Of a stretch of DNA of 64,000 nt, positions 51,578 to 60,770 are shown piece after piece. The stretch spans positions 159,975 through 223,974 of the forward strand of contig NZ_SLVP01000003.1 in NCBI RefSeq assembly GCF_004345425.1. The letters are read 5' to 3'. The translations under genes were made by a program, and so were the position numbers. The DNA is from Paenibacillus sp. BK033. Lineage in GTDB: Bacteria; Bacillota; Bacilli; Paenibacillales; Paenibacillaceae. The notes below the pieces were generated by a model that saw nothing but the letters and a program-made list of their open reading frames with translations, was not told where the DNA came from and ran no database searches. Each line of letters begins with the position of its first letter. Positions within the stretch are counted from its first letter, which is position 1.

Positions 51578-52456
51578 TTAAAAACCGGCCTTTTCCTTAA
51601 TGAATCCAACAAACCGCGCTGTGGCCGGGGACAGGAATCGTTCCTTTTTGAGATGCAACCCAACCTCCCAGCGCCATCCCTCCTCCGCAATCGGGATCCA
51701 TTTTATACCGTTTAGATTTAAACCGGCAGTTTGCGGCAGCACCGATATCCCAAGTCCCGCCGCTACAAAGCCGGCCACCGTCTGAAGATCCTCCGCGTCA
51801 TAGGTGGAGGCAAGAGTGAAATTCTGATGATGAACCCGGGCAAGCAGCGAGTTTCTCAAGCTGCAGTTATGCTTCAAGCCAACAAACGGCTCCCCCGCAA
51901 TCTCTCCCAATTGAACGGATGCTTCATTCGCTAATCGATGTTCCTCCGAGACGACCAGATAGAGCGGAAGCGATAACAACGGTACCCATTCATAGGTTTC
52001 GTTTACCGGTTTTTCGGAAGTAATCATAAGATCGGAATGCCCCTCCTCAACCTGGTTCAGAATAGTTCCCTTGTCGCCTTGCGACAGCTCAAAGGTAATA
52101 GCCGGGTTTGCAAGCTGATACTCCCGGATAAGCTTAGGGATCAGATCAACCCCGAGTATATTTAAATAAGCCAGATGGATCACGCCGGATTCCGGATTGG
52201 AGTGCTCCTCGATCTCTTTTTTTCCGCGCTCTACTTGCTGCAGGATCTTCTCCACATGCTTGGAGAACATCATTCCGTACCGGTTGATCTTGAGGTTTCT
52301 TCCTTTCCGTTCGAACAAAGGAACACCAAGCTCGGTTTCCAGCTTCAAGATCGAATGGCTGAGAGCAGGCTGAGTAATGGATAAGGATTCAGCGGCTCTT
52401 GTTAAATGCTCCATTCTCGCAACTTTCAAAAAATATTCCAATTGGGTCAATTCCAT
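51578..52456 (-). CDS. LysR-family transcriptional regulator
   Basis: 292 residues. The N-terminal helix-turn-helix (LTRAAESLSITQPALSHSIL, ELGVPLFERKGRNLK) is followed by a linker helix and the periplasmic-binding-like effector domain (VIHLAYLNILGVDLIPKLIR, DLMITSEKP, AAGLGISVLPQ). It is divergent from the SDR oxidoreductase gene, which it probably regulates; a 21-base palindrome lies between the two. The effector is unknown. Confidence 0.92.
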   Translation of the reverse strand: MELTQLEYFLKVARMEHLTRAAESLSITQPALSHSILKLETELGVPLFERKGRNLKINRYGMMFSKHVEKILQQVERGKKEIEEHSNPESGVIHLAYLNILGVDLIPKLIREYQLANPAITFELSQGDKGTILNQVEEGHSDLMITSEKPVNETYEWVPLLSLPLYLVVSEEHRLANEASVQLGEIAGEPFVGLKHNCSLRNSLLARVHHQNFTLASTYDAEDLQTVAGFVAAGLGISVLPQTAGLNLNGIKWIPIAEEGWRWEVGLHLKKERFLSPATARFVGFIKEKAGF

Positions 52457-52508
52457 CGTTCTACACTCCTATGGTTTAAACTCATTCGTTCTAGTAATGA
52501 AAATGATT

Positions 52509-52529
52509 ATAAATATAAATTATATTTAT
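52509..52529. promoter_or_regulatory. Perfect 21-base palindrome, candidate LysR operator
   Basis: ATAAATATAA and TTATATTTAT flank a central A. It contains T-N11-A as LysR-type sites do and lies in the 138-base gap between the LysR gene and the SDR gene, 66 bases from the SDR start. High AT content lowers the weight of the symmetry. Confidence 0.5.
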
Positions 52530-52594
52530 TTTTCGATAAAGAGTAAACTTAAACCCGTGGAAATGAGCCTAACCAAAATAAGGAGGATTTTTAG

Positions 52595-53386
52595 ATGAAC
52601 TATGCATCTTTTGAGAACGAATTCCAAGGAAAACGGGCATTAGTTACGGGAGGAACGCAAGGAATGGGCCTTGCTATCGTGAAGCGAATGGCCGGAGCCG
52701 GAGCGACTGTCCTTACGACAGCGCGCAATGTACCGGAAGACTACCCCATTCCGAACGTTTATTTTGTGCAAGCCGACGTTACGAAACCGGAAGGAACAGC
52801 TGCCATTGTTGACGCTGTTCATAAAAAGCTCGGAGGAATTGACATTCTGATCAATACGGTTGGCGGTTCAAGCTCCCCTGCCGGCGGGGCACTCGCGTTA
52901 ACCGAGGAGCATTGGCTGGAGGAATTGAATACGAACCTGCTTGGCTCCGTCCGTTTGGACCGCAGCCTGATTCCGGTCATGCTGGAACAAAGCAAGGGCG
53001 TCATTATACATGTCAGCTCTATTCAAAGGACGATGCCCCTTTATGAATCAACATTGGCATACGCTGCGGCAAAAGCAGCTTTGACCGCCTACAGCAAAGG
53101 TCTATCCAACGAGTTCGCCCCCAAAGGAATCCGCATTAATACCATTGCACCTGGCTTTGTGCAAACGGAAGCCGCGGACCGGCTGATCGATCGTCTCGCC
53201 GTAACGGCGGGAAGCCGCGAAGCAGCGCTGAAGCAGCTGATGGATTCTCTTGGAGGCATTCCGTTTGGCCGCCCCGGAATGCCGGATGAGGTTGCCGAGC
53301 TCGCTGCATTCCTCGCTTCGGACCGCGCAGCGGCTATTCACGGCAGCGAGTATGTCATTGACGGAGGAACCATTCCAACCGTTTAA
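52595..53386 (+). CDS. Short-chain dehydrogenase/reductase
   Basis: 263 residues of the classical SDR fold. Cofactor loop [16 protein letters not shown] with TTARN after beta-2 (NADP preference likely), NTVGGSS in place of NNAG, catalytic serine in [15 protein letters not shown] (Tyr and Lys), and [15 protein letters not shown]. The substrate is unknown. ATG 52595 follows AGGAGG. Its expression is probably controlled by the divergent LysR protein. Confidence 0.9.
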   Translation: MNYASFENEFQGKRALVTGGTQGMGLAIVKRMAGAGATVLTTARNVPEDYPIPNVYFVQADVTKPEGTAAIVDAVHKKLGGIDILINTVGGSSSPAGGALALTEEHWLEELNTNLLGSVRLDRSLIPVMLEQSKGVIIHVSSIQRTMPLYESTLAYAAAKAALTAYSKGLSNEFAPKGIRINTIAPGFVQTEAADRLIDRLAVTAGSREAALKQLMDSLGGIPFGRPGMPDEVAELAAFLASDRAAAIHGSEYVIDGGTIPTV

Positions 53387-53394
53387 TTCATTTT

Positions 53395-53580
53395 TTGCAG
53401 CTTCCAAGAAATGATAGCGAGGAATTTACGAGGAGGTGCTTACGCCAAGTTTGAAGTGAAGCCGATTATGACTCCAAGAAGCGGAAAAGCTTTCGTTTAT
53501 TAGGAACAACCTTATTAACGCACAAGGGAAATTTGCGGCCTCGCTTGGCTATCAAGGGAGCGTGCTGCTGAACCTATTAA
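53395..53580. other. Gap without a recognisable gene; possible gene remnant
   Basis: GAGGAGGTG at 53430-53438 looks like a ribosome binding site, but the frames after it are short (KFEVKPIMTPRSGKAFVY then stop; LINAQGKFAASLGYQGSVLLN in another frame). A decayed gene or frameshifted fragment is possible; the fragment was not recognised. The rest of this 342-base gap holds the terminator of the next gene. Confidence 0.3.
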
Positions 53581-53588
53581 AAAAAGGC

Positions 53589-53639
53589 ATGAACTGCTCT
53601 CCAAGACAATGGTATCTAACCATTTAGAGTGCAGTTCAT
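53589..53639 (-). terminator. Terminator after the DUF1349 gene
   Basis: ATGAACTGC-CTCT pairs with AGAG-GCAGTTCAT, with an inner AATGG/CCATT stem, and is followed on the minus strand by CCTTTTTTT. It lies 90 bases past the stop at 53729. Confidence 0.8.
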
Positions 53640-53728
53640 CCCCTTCAACCGTTTAACTCCCTCAGCGCTGCCTCGTCAAAACCGTCCGATAAGTGATGGG
53701 AGGCTAATTTATTGCGGTAAGGCAAGCC

Positions 53729-54322
53729 TTATTTGCCCATGCGAATATTTTTGACCGTTTTTCTCTCGATCGTTAGATTCTCGTAAATTCTCTTGCCGCC
53801 GTTTCCTAACGGTGCTTGTGCCAATAGCCCCACCTTGACCGTCTCATCCGCAGGCAAAGCGAAAAATCGCATCATATAAAAGTTTTCCCCATCCGCAGAG
53901 TAATGGAATGCAAATGAGTTCCCGCTTCTGCACGCCTGCAGCCATACCGTGTGATCATCGATATTGCAGCCGTTCGCATCATCCGATTCTTCCTTCGTCA
54001 CCACACTAACAACCGCATGAGTATCAAAATCCGTTAATTCAAAGCAAGCCTTTGCCCAATGCGTGAGATCCTTCATTACCATGATGGAGGCGGAATCGTA
54101 TGTATCTTTGAAATCATGCGATACCTTTACCCGCATCACAAAGTCTCCGGATATTTCTGTATAGTAAAACGGCGCATTACAAAGTGATTCCGGCGTGATT
54201 CCTTCATCGGCTATTGCTCCATGATTAATGAAAAAATCGCTCTTCGCCGTTGCCTGTATTTCTATTCTGCCTTCCGTTTCATGGATTTCACTCTCATTCA
54301 ACCACTCAAATTTCATTGTCAT
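53729..54322 (-). CDS. DUF1349-family protein (concanavalin-like fold)
   Basis: 197 residues with no signal peptide. The ITPESLCNAPFYYTEISGDF, FKDTYDSASIMVMKDLTHWAK and FAFHYSADGENFYMMRFF patterns match the DUF1349 domain, a beta-sandwich related to lectin and glucanase folds. It may bind or act on sugars; no catalytic pair is evident. It stands alone. Its upstream region contains TTACTTATAAAAGTAA, a small palindrome near 54345-54360. Confidence 0.8.
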   Translation of the reverse strand: MTMKFEWLNESEIHETEGRIEIQATAKSDFFINHGAIADEGITPESLCNAPFYYTEISGDFVMRVKVSHDFKDTYDSASIMVMKDLTHWAKACFELTDFDTHAVVSVVTKEESDDANGCNIDDHTVWLQACRSGNSFAFHYSADGENFYMMRFFALPADETVKVGLLAQAPLGNGGKRIYENLTIERKTVKNIRMGK

Positions 54323-54455
54323 GCCTCCAATTCAATAATGGAAATTACTTATAAAAGTAACATATTCCGTAATTGAAGGCACTACTAAAATATGAACAAT
54401 GCTAGAGGCGAAAAACGCTAGTATGAGTCTACGGAAATTAACAGGCGCATTCCAC

Positions 54456-54487
54456 GTTTGAGTACGGTTCAAAACCGGGTAAGAATA
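54456..54487 (+). promoter_or_regulatory. Possible alternative-sigma promoter of the small hydrophilic gene
   Basis: GTTTGA and GGGTAA (54456-54461 and 54477-54482, 15-base spacer) resemble a sigma-B promoter. The overlapping GGTAAGAATA (54478-54487) also fits a forespore sigma-F/G -10. Both readings are weak; no good sigma-A pair was seen in this 190-base gap. Confidence 0.3.
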
Positions 54488-54514
54488 GATATAAATTGAT
54501 GCGAGGTGACAACG

Positions 54515-54745
54515 ATGAACGAATTCGAGCGAAGCGCCGACCGCAGGCGCGTGCAGCAGGGCAACCGTGATAACCCGGAGGGAGTGCCAACGGAGAAGGA
54601 GAGCCTATTCGACAAGTTCGTTAGCGAACGCACGGTTGATCCGATCCCCGTTGAGGATCAGACCATTGAGCAGCAGGACGAAAAGGAGAAGTACCGCACG
54701 AAGCGGGACTCCTCCAGCGAACGCAAGCATCATACCGGGATTTGA
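54515..54745 (+). CDS. Small highly charged protein of unknown function
   Basis: About 76 residues and almost entirely hydrophilic, with long acidic and basic runs (EFERSADRRRVQQGNRDNPE; DEKEKYRTKRDSSSERKHH). It is probably intrinsically disordered and has few hydrophobic residues. ATG 54515 is placed 4 bases after GAGGTGA. No family was recognised; such proteins are often stress or spore components, but nothing here proves that. It is convergent with the kinase gene at 54772. Confidence 0.6.
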   Translation: MNEFERSADRRRVQQGNRDNPEGVPTEKESLFDKFVSERTVDPIPVEDQTIEQQDEKEKYRTKRDSSSERKHHTGI

Positions 54746-54771
54746 TTTTGCCGTCTATCTCTTTGATTTGT

Positions 54772-55845
54772 TTAGCAGCGATCATCGGCAGGAATCCAGC
54801 CCGAAAGAAGGGCCCCTCCTGCTGGATGATTGCTCGCGGCTAATTCGCCACCATGCTGGCGAATAATTCGGCGCGATATGGTTAACCCCAAACCCGCGCC
54901 TCCGGTTGCGCGGTTCCTTGACTTCTCTCCCCTGTAAAGCGGTTCAAATACCTGTTCCTGCTCTTCCGTTGAAAAGCCCTGCCCGGAATCGTGGATCGTG
55001 AAAGACACCCGATCCTTCTCTATCCAATATTGAACGTAAATCCGTCCGCAATCGGGTGTATGCCGAACGGCATTATCCAGTAAATTGCTTATTGCGCGCT
55101 CGAGCATATGCGAATCGCCGCGAACCGCGCAATCGTCCGGCATTGAATGGAGAAGAAGGGAGATTTGCTTTGCTTTTGCTTGCGGCTCCAAGCTTTCCAT
55201 CGATTTTTGAATAATGCTTCCAAAATCTATCGGAGCTCTAATCAATTCGGCCTCCTGATATTCCATTCGGGTAAAAGCGAAAAGGTCCTCGACCAACCGG
55301 TCCAATTGCGCCGATTTCTGCTTGCATACGGCTACGTATTTCGACATTTGTTCCGGTGTTTGCGCTATGCCTTGCTCAAGCCCGTCCAAATATCCGCGTA
55401 AGGCAAATAACGGAGTCCGCAAGTCATGCGCGACGGCCGCGATGACGAATCGCCTCTCTTCCTCCAGCTTTGCCTGCTTTAAATGCGAGTCTTGAAGCTC
55501 GTTCACCATTAATTCAAATCCGTTTCGAACCTCCGAAATTTCCCTAATGTTCGATTGGGGCAGCTCGATGTCCCAATCGCTTCCCGCTATCTTTCGTGCT
55601 GCTAAGCCCAGCCCCTCAAGGGGCTTTAGAAGAAGCCTCCGCATTTGCCAGCCAACAATAACGAAAGCAACCAGCAGCCCCGCGAAAGCAGCCGCCATGG
55701 GAACCGCGTAGGAATCCGTCCGGTCCTCTCTAATATGCAGCGATTTAGTCGTAATGAAAAATACAATGACAAAGAATATCCAAGGCAGCAGCAGAAGCAA
55801 TCCCAAGCTAAGCAAGGAATGCGTACGAAGACGAAGCTTTTGCAT
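54772..55845 (-). CDS. Sensor histidine kinase of the second two-component system
   Basis: About 357 residues. Two membrane helices (LLSLGLLLLLPWIFFVIVFF and MAAAFAGLLVAFVIVGWQ) enclose a very short external loop, so it may sense within the membrane. HAMP, the phospho-histidine in AAVAHDLRTPLFALRGYL, the N-box AISNLLDNAVRHTPD, HDSGQGFS and GAGLGLTISRRII are present. ATG 55845 lies 1 base after the regulator stop, with GAGGGTG upstream. Confidence 0.92.
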   Translation of the reverse strand: MQKLRLRTHSLLSLGLLLLLPWIFFVIVFFITTKSLHIREDRTDSYAVPMAAAFAGLLVAFVIVGWQMRRLLLKPLEGLGLAARKIAGSDWDIELPQSNIREISEVRNGFELMVNELQDSHLKQAKLEEERRFVIAAVAHDLRTPLFALRGYLDGLEQGIAQTPEQMSKYVAVCKQKSAQLDRLVEDLFAFTRMEYQEAELIRAPIDFGSIIQKSMESLEPQAKAKQISLLLHSMPDDCAVRGDSHMLERAISNLLDNAVRHTPDCGRIYVQYWIEKDRVSFTIHDSGQGFSTEEQEQVFEPLYRGEKSRNRATGGAGLGLTISRRIIRQHGGELAASNHPAGGALLSGWIPADDRC

Positions 55846-55846
55846 C

Positions 55847-56533
55847 CTACACACCCTCGAAGCGGTAACCAACGCCCCATATATTAATAAGCTGCTGCTG
55901 ACCGGAATCTAGCTCGATCTTCTCGCGTAGACGGCTCAAATGGACGCGTATGGTATGTTTGTCCCCAATGCCCTCCCAGAACTTCTCCAGCAGCTGGTCA
56001 TAGGTAAACACCTGCTTCGGGTGCTCCAGAAATAATCGCAACAGCTCGAATTCCTTGGGCGTTAGCGATACATTCGCTTGACCCACGAATACTTCCCTCG
56101 TGCTCGCATCAAGCTTAATGCGGCCATATTCGAGCACTTGATTCTGATTGAATTGCGTTGTTCCCGTACGCCGTAGAACGGCTTTCACCCGAGCCACAAT
56201 CTCTCCGGGCGAAGCGGTTTTTACAATATAATCGTCCCCGCCAAGCGTAAGGCCGCGAATCTTATCGACATCTTCGCCGCGAGCGCTCAAGAACAATATG
56301 GGGATGCTGCTCTCCGCCCGAATTCGCCGGCAAAGCTCAAATCCAGTTTGTCCCGGCATCATAATGTCCAGGATGATGCAATGAACGGAATTCTGCTGCA
56401 GGATGGTCCATGCCTCCGCAGCGTCGTTAGCCGTCAATACCCCGAATTGATCGTTCTCCAAAAAGTCTCTCAATAAGTCGACGATGCTCTGATCGTCATC
56501 CACGACCAAGACGATCGGTTCTTCCTTATTCAT
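55847..56533 (-). CDS. OmpR-type response regulator of the second two-component system
   Basis: About 228 residues. Receiver with VLVVDDDQSI, the phosphorylated aspartate in CIILDIMMPGQTG, and the KTASPGEIVARV region. The winged helix ends in NIWGVGYRFEGV. ATG 56533 or 56539 (both after GGAGGCGGG) are the starts; the frame further upstream to 56659 has no RBS. It is divergent from the DUF2306 gene, a possible target. Confidence 0.92.
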   Translation of the reverse strand: MNKEEPIVLVVDDDQSIVDLLRDFLENDQFGVLTANDAAEAWTILQQNSVHCIILDIMMPGQTGFELCRRIRAESSIPILFLSARGEDVDKIRGLTLGGDDYIVKTASPGEIVARVKAVLRRTGTTQFNQNQVLEYGRIKLDASTREVFVGQANVSLTPKEFELLRLFLEHPKQVFTYDQLLEKFWEGIGDKHTIRVHLSRLREKIELDSGQQQLINIWGVGYRFEGV

Positions 56534-56724
56534 GTCCATCCCGCCTCCAATCCAAGTATGCCCACGATCAAAAGTGTACCATCTTCGTCCCGGAAAAAAC
56601 GAGCTCTTCGCATATTGTGACGGTTTGTTTATTATTTTGTGATCATTTGTGCGCTTCATTCGAGAGACTTTCCTGCTATCCTTCGGATTAGCGGTTTTAT
56701 ATCAAAGGGAGGTTGCGGGAAGCA

Positions 56725-57354
56725 TTGATTAAAAATTTATCTTTCTACAAGCTGGTTTCGTCTGTTTGCGCTATTTACATCCTCTATTCGCTGGCCCACA
56801 ATTACATGATCGATCCGGGCGCGGAGGCATTCCTAGGCCACAAGACAGATCTAACGCGGGAGCTTAATACGTCAGCCTGGTTAATGGTTATGTACGTTCA
56901 TATCGCGTTCGCCTGCGTCGCAATGGCCTCGGGGCTTCTCAACTTCTGGACCGGCAGTTATATGAAGCACCCCCGGTTACATCGCTCGAACGGATACATC
57001 TATGTAACTTCCGTACTGATGGTGGTGCTGACCTCCGGATACATGGCCCCTTATGCAACAGGAGGAAAAATAAGCAGCATGGGCTTTAATTTGCTTAATC
57101 TGATTTGGCTGGCTGTCACAACAACAGCGATTGTTCACATCCGGAAAAAACGGGTTTCTCCGCATCGCCGGTGGATGATCCGCAGCTACGCCTTCTGCTT
57201 TACGAATATGCTGATTCATCTGTTCACCTTCATCCTGCACAAGATGATTGGCATTACCTATGTAACGAGTTATACGATAGGACTTTACGGGGCAATTGCA
57301 TTTATTCTCGTTGTTCCGGTAGTGATTTTTCGAATCGAGAAAAGGCCTATTTGA
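56725..57354 (+). CDS. DUF2306-like membrane protein
   Basis: About 209 residues and six hydrophobic segments (VSSVCAIYILYSLAHNYM, VMYVHIAFACVAMASGLLNF, YIYVTSVLMVVLTSGYMAP, LLNLIWLAVTTTAIVHI, FCFTNMLIHLFTFIL, GAIAFILVVPVVIF). The conserved HIAFAC and HRSNGYIYV histidines and HRRWMIRSYAF resemble DUF2306, a cytochrome-b-like fold. GGGAGG at 56707-56712 is followed by TTG codons at 56713 and 56725; the start is uncertain. It is divergent from the response regulator. Confidence 0.7.
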   Translation: MIKNLSFYKLVSSVCAIYILYSLAHNYMIDPGAEAFLGHKTDLTRELNTSAWLMVMYVHIAFACVAMASGLLNFWTGSYMKHPRLHRSNGYIYVTSVLMVVLTSGYMAPYATGGKISSMGFNLLNLIWLAVTTTAIVHIRKKRVSPHRRWMIRSYAFCFTNMLIHLFTFILHKMIGITYVTSYTIGLYGAIAFILVVPVVIFRIEKRPI

Positions 57355-57457
57355 GGAAGTAAAGCTTTGAACGCGGCTACATAAAAGGAGCTATCCATAT
57401 TCCTTTCCTAAGTTGTGGATGTGTAGAGTGATTTTATGTCCGTAATCGAAAATAGGA

Positions 57458-57483
57458 AAAAGCCGCGTTTTTTCGCGGCTTTT
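57458..57483. terminator. Bidirectional terminator between DUF2306 and GH2 genes
   Basis: AAAAGCCGCG / CGCGGCTTTT stem with a T-rich loop, lying between two convergent genes. It can act on both strands. Confidence 0.88.
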
Positions 57484-57488
57484 ATCCA

Positions 57489-59777
57489 TTACGTCACCTT
57501 TTTGATTACATTCAATTCCCTATTAATGACTGCCAATAATTCCGGTGGAATATTTGTAATTTGCGCAAACTTCTCGATCGACATAACGTTTTTCGTTACT
57601 TCGAAGAAAGGATTGTTCGTCATGTCTCCGAAGTATTTGAGGAATACTCGTTTTGCTTCTTCGTTGCCATCATATTCATCGAACGTATCGAAGGTCGAAT
57701 AGTAACCTTCCTTCAATTCAATGCTTTCCGCGTTAGACAGATCGAATTTCTCAAACCAATTAACGACATTCCCGGATTCTTCTTTTTTCACATGGATATA
57801 ACTCGAGTCGATCTCCATCACGCGGCATAGCTGAATTTCATCGCGATAAACATGGCTAAGCTCATCCGTTGCCTCTACTTGCAATAGGTGTTCTCCGATA
57901 GCCAAAGAGACATCTTTCACAATTTTCACCGGTTCTTCGTTCGAAATCTCCGTCAGGAGAATCCCGTTCAGATAAACACGGACCCGCCTCAAGTTCGACA
58001 GGATCACGATGTCGTTGAGCTCTTGATGCCGATTCACGAAGCGCCGGCCGGCCAAATGAACGAAAGGCTCCTTCGACCAGTAAGCCTTATAAAGATAGAA
58101 GGCATCCTTCTTCAAGGCGCGATCGATCGTCACAAGCCCCTTCTGATTTTTGCCGGTCTCTCCTCCTTCCCGCCGATTTGCGCTTCCGAAGTCGAACATG
58201 TTCCAGACGTACCCGCCCTGAACGAACAGTCTCGAGCTCATTGCTTCAATCGCATTGCGATGGAATAGAAGCTGGTATTCTTCCGTGTAATCTTGAACTT
58301 GAGGCGTATAGGAATGATACTTAGGATTGGTATCCACGCCATACTCGGACAAGATTAGCGGAACATCCGGCTGAGCTTGATGAAACGCATCGAAACGGTC
58401 GGCCAAATCCTTAATCTCTCCGTAATACCAGCCGTAATACAAATTGTATCCTACAAGATCCGTATACCGATTGATGACACTTTCATTCTCGACGCTGTAG
58501 ATATTCGCCTGCGCGGTCAAACGATTCGGATCCAAAGCTCTCGCATATCGAACCAATTTCTGAATCGACCGGTGAGTATGCTCGTTTTCAACCGCGATCG
58601 TAATTTCGTTTTGAACCCCCCAGCAATAGATGGAGCAATGGTTGTAAGCTTGCTTGATGAGCTTTTCCAATTGCTCCTCCGCATTCCGACTCTCGGGGTC
58701 CTGGGCGGAAGGGATACTGATGAAGGGAATCTCGGCCCATACCAACAATCCGTAACGATCGCACAAGCTGTAAAAATAATCGTCATGCTGGTAATGGGCG
58801 AGCCGAAGGCTATTGGCTCCAATTTCGCGGATCAAGGACATGTCCAATTCCATATGCTCTTTGGTTATGGCGTTGCCCCTGCCGCCGAAATCCTGGTGGC
58901 GGCACACGCCGTTCAACTTGACCGGTTTGCCGTTTAAGAGAAATCCGCGATCCGTTGTGACCTCAATCGTTCGAAAGCCGACTGAAATGTTCCGGGAATC
59001 CCTAATCCGTCCCCCTACGATGACTTCAATGGTTGCCGAGTATAAATAGGGCCGTACTACCCCTTCCCACAGGATCGGATCTATAAGCTCGCTTCGCATT
59101 GCAAACTTCGTTTGATCCTCAAACGCCAGCTGCATAACGTCTTCCAATACGGTTATTCCATCTTGATCCTGAAGCCGAACCCTGATCTCTCCTTTTTCAG
59201 GCATTGCGGACCGATTGGCAACTTGGCCTTCAACCAGCAATTCGAAGGTTCGTCCTTCCAATTTCTTTGGAGTCAAATAAATACCGTCGCGTCCGTTGTC
59301 CGTCATCTCAAAATGAATATCGTCCATGTAGAAAAGCTTAACTTCCCGATACAGGCCTCCATAGAAAGTAAAGTCGGCCATGAGAGGAAACACCTCGTTA
59401 TGTTGACGGTTGTCCACCTGAATCGCGATGAGGTTCTCCCCTTCCTTCAGATACGGGGTCAGCAGTACGCGAAACATGGCATAACCGCAGCGGCTTTCCC
59501 CGGCTAATCGGCCATTGACATACACGTGCCCGATATTTCCAGCCGCTCCGATCTCCAGGTATATATGCTTGGTTAAGTCCTCCGGGGAGACAATCAATCC
59601 TTTCTGATACCAGCAGGAACCGCGAAAATAGGAATCTGCGCCCCCTTGACCGTCCGTTTGATTCCAGGTATGAGGGAGCGAAACCATGTGTCCCTCCGTA
59701 ATAGGCTTGAGCTGATAAGCAGAATCGTCTGTTGTGGTAAAAATCCAGTTATCGTTTAATGATATCGCATGAGACAT
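57489..59777 (-). CDS. Glycoside hydrolase family 2 enzyme
   Basis: 762 residues. Sugar-binding jelly roll (about 1-180, with LPHTWNQTDGQGGADSYFRG), immunoglobulin-like domain (about 185-285), then the TIM barrel with RLAHYQHDDYFYSLCDRYG. The acid/base glutamate is in WGVQNEIT (near 395) and the nucleophile glutamate in ILSEYGVDT (near 480). C-terminal beta domains follow. No signal peptide, so it acts in the cytoplasm on imported glycosides. Beta-galactosidase or beta-glucuronidase activity is most likely. It is the last gene of the importer operon. Confidence 0.9.
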   Translation of the reverse strand: MSHAISLNDNWIFTTTDDSAYQLKPITEGHMVSLPHTWNQTDGQGGADSYFRGSCWYQKGLIVSPEDLTKHIYLEIGAAGNIGHVYVNGRLAGESRCGYAMFRVLLTPYLKEGENLIAIQVDNRQHNEVFPLMADFTFYGGLYREVKLFYMDDIHFEMTDNGRDGIYLTPKKLEGRTFELLVEGQVANRSAMPEKGEIRVRLQDQDGITVLEDVMQLAFEDQTKFAMRSELIDPILWEGVVRPYLYSATIEVIVGGRIRDSRNISVGFRTIEVTTDRGFLLNGKPVKLNGVCRHQDFGGRGNAITKEHMELDMSLIREIGANSLRLAHYQHDDYFYSLCDRYGLLVWAEIPFISIPSAQDPESRNAEEQLEKLIKQAYNHCSIYCWGVQNEITIAVENEHTHRSIQKLVRYARALDPNRLTAQANIYSVENESVINRYTDLVGYNLYYGWYYGEIKDLADRFDAFHQAQPDVPLILSEYGVDTNPKYHSYTPQVQDYTEEYQLLFHRNAIEAMSSRLFVQGGYVWNMFDFGSANRREGGETGKNQKGLVTIDRALKKDAFYLYKAYWSKEPFVHLAGRRFVNRHQELNDIVILSNLRRVRVYLNGILLTEISNEEPVKIVKDVSLAIGEHLLQVEATDELSHVYRDEIQLCRVMEIDSSYIHVKKEESGNVVNWFEKFDLSNAESIELKEGYYSTFDTFDEYDGNEEAKRVFLKYFGDMTNNPFFEVTKNVMSIEKFAQITNIPPELLAVINRELNVIKKVT

Positions 59778-59866
59778 CTTATTCGCCGCTCCCCGTTTCT
59801 AGTTTCTCCATTAATTTGCTCCAAGTTCCGATCGAGATGTTCCTCCCTATTCGAGCTGCCACCCTA

Positions 59867-60754
59867 TTACTTCACGGCGCCGATCGTGATGCCCTTGATG
59901 AAATATTTCTGGAAGAACGGATAGATGATCAGAATCGGGAGGACTCCGATTACCGCAATGGCCATTCGTACCGACGATCCAGGCAGTTCCGACATTGCAT
60001 CGCCTGCTGTAGAGGAAAGATTGCTGTTGTTCGCAAGGAACTGAATATCCGAGATCATTCGGTTTAGTATGTTCTGGATGCTGAACAACTTCGGATCGGT
60101 CACGTACGTCATCCCGTTAAACCAATCGTTCCAGTAAAGAATCGCTTCGAACAAACCGATCGTAGCCATGATAGGCATCGACAGAGGAAGAACAATTTTA
60201 TAAAATGCCTTGATCTCCCCCGCTCCGTCGATTTGAGCTGCCTCGATCAAGGCAGGGGGAACCGAGGTCGCGAAGAACGTCCGGACCAGCAGCACATAAA
60301 ATCCGTTCATGAGCAAACCCGGAACAACCAGTGCCCAGATCGTATTCTTGATCTCAAACACCTGCGTGTAAATTAAATAGGACGGCACGAGTCCTCCATT
60401 AAACAGAAGCGTAAAAAACACGAGGAATGCCCAGAAATTTCGCAGCGGAATATCCTGACGCGACATCGGATACGCCAGCATGGATGTCATTGCCAGGCTG
60501 GCAACAGTGCCGACCACCGTAATCAGCACCGTTATCCCGTAAGCGTGTCCGAGCTCGCCCCAATGAGACCATAAATAATCGTAAGCCTTGCTGCTGAACT
60601 GTTGAGGGAAGAATGAATAACCATGTTGAATGATGCTGCTTTCGCTTGAAAGCGATGCCATCACCAAGAGCACAAATGGAACGATGCAAACAATCGAGAA
60701 ACCCATCAAGACTGAATGCGCGACCCATCTGACCCATCTGCTGTCGTTCGGCAT
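59867..60754 (-). CDS. Sugar ABC transporter permease (LplC/YtcP type)
   Basis: About 295 residues and six membrane helices, with the EAA loop ALIEAAQIDGAGEIKAFYKI near residue 190. The C-terminal YPFFQKYFIKGITIGAVK is a hallmark of this subgroup in Paenibacillus. ATG 60754 follows GGAGGTGA. It is 16 bases downstream of the partner permease. The substrate is probably an oligosaccharide or glycoside matching the GH2 enzyme. Confidence 0.92.
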   Translation of the reverse strand: MPNDSRWVRWVAHSVLMGFSIVCIVPFVLLVMASLSSESSIIQHGYSFFPQQFSSKAYDYLWSHWGELGHAYGITVLITVVGTVASLAMTSMLAYPMSRQDIPLRNFWAFLVFFTLLFNGGLVPSYLIYTQVFEIKNTIWALVVPGLLMNGFYVLLVRTFFATSVPPALIEAAQIDGAGEIKAFYKIVLPLSMPIMATIGLFEAILYWNDWFNGMTYVTDPKLFSIQNILNRMISDIQFLANNSNLSSTAGDAMSELPGSSVRMAIAVIGVLPILIIYPFFQKYFIKGITIGAVK

Positions 60755-60770
60755 CAAGAGTCACCTCCGT

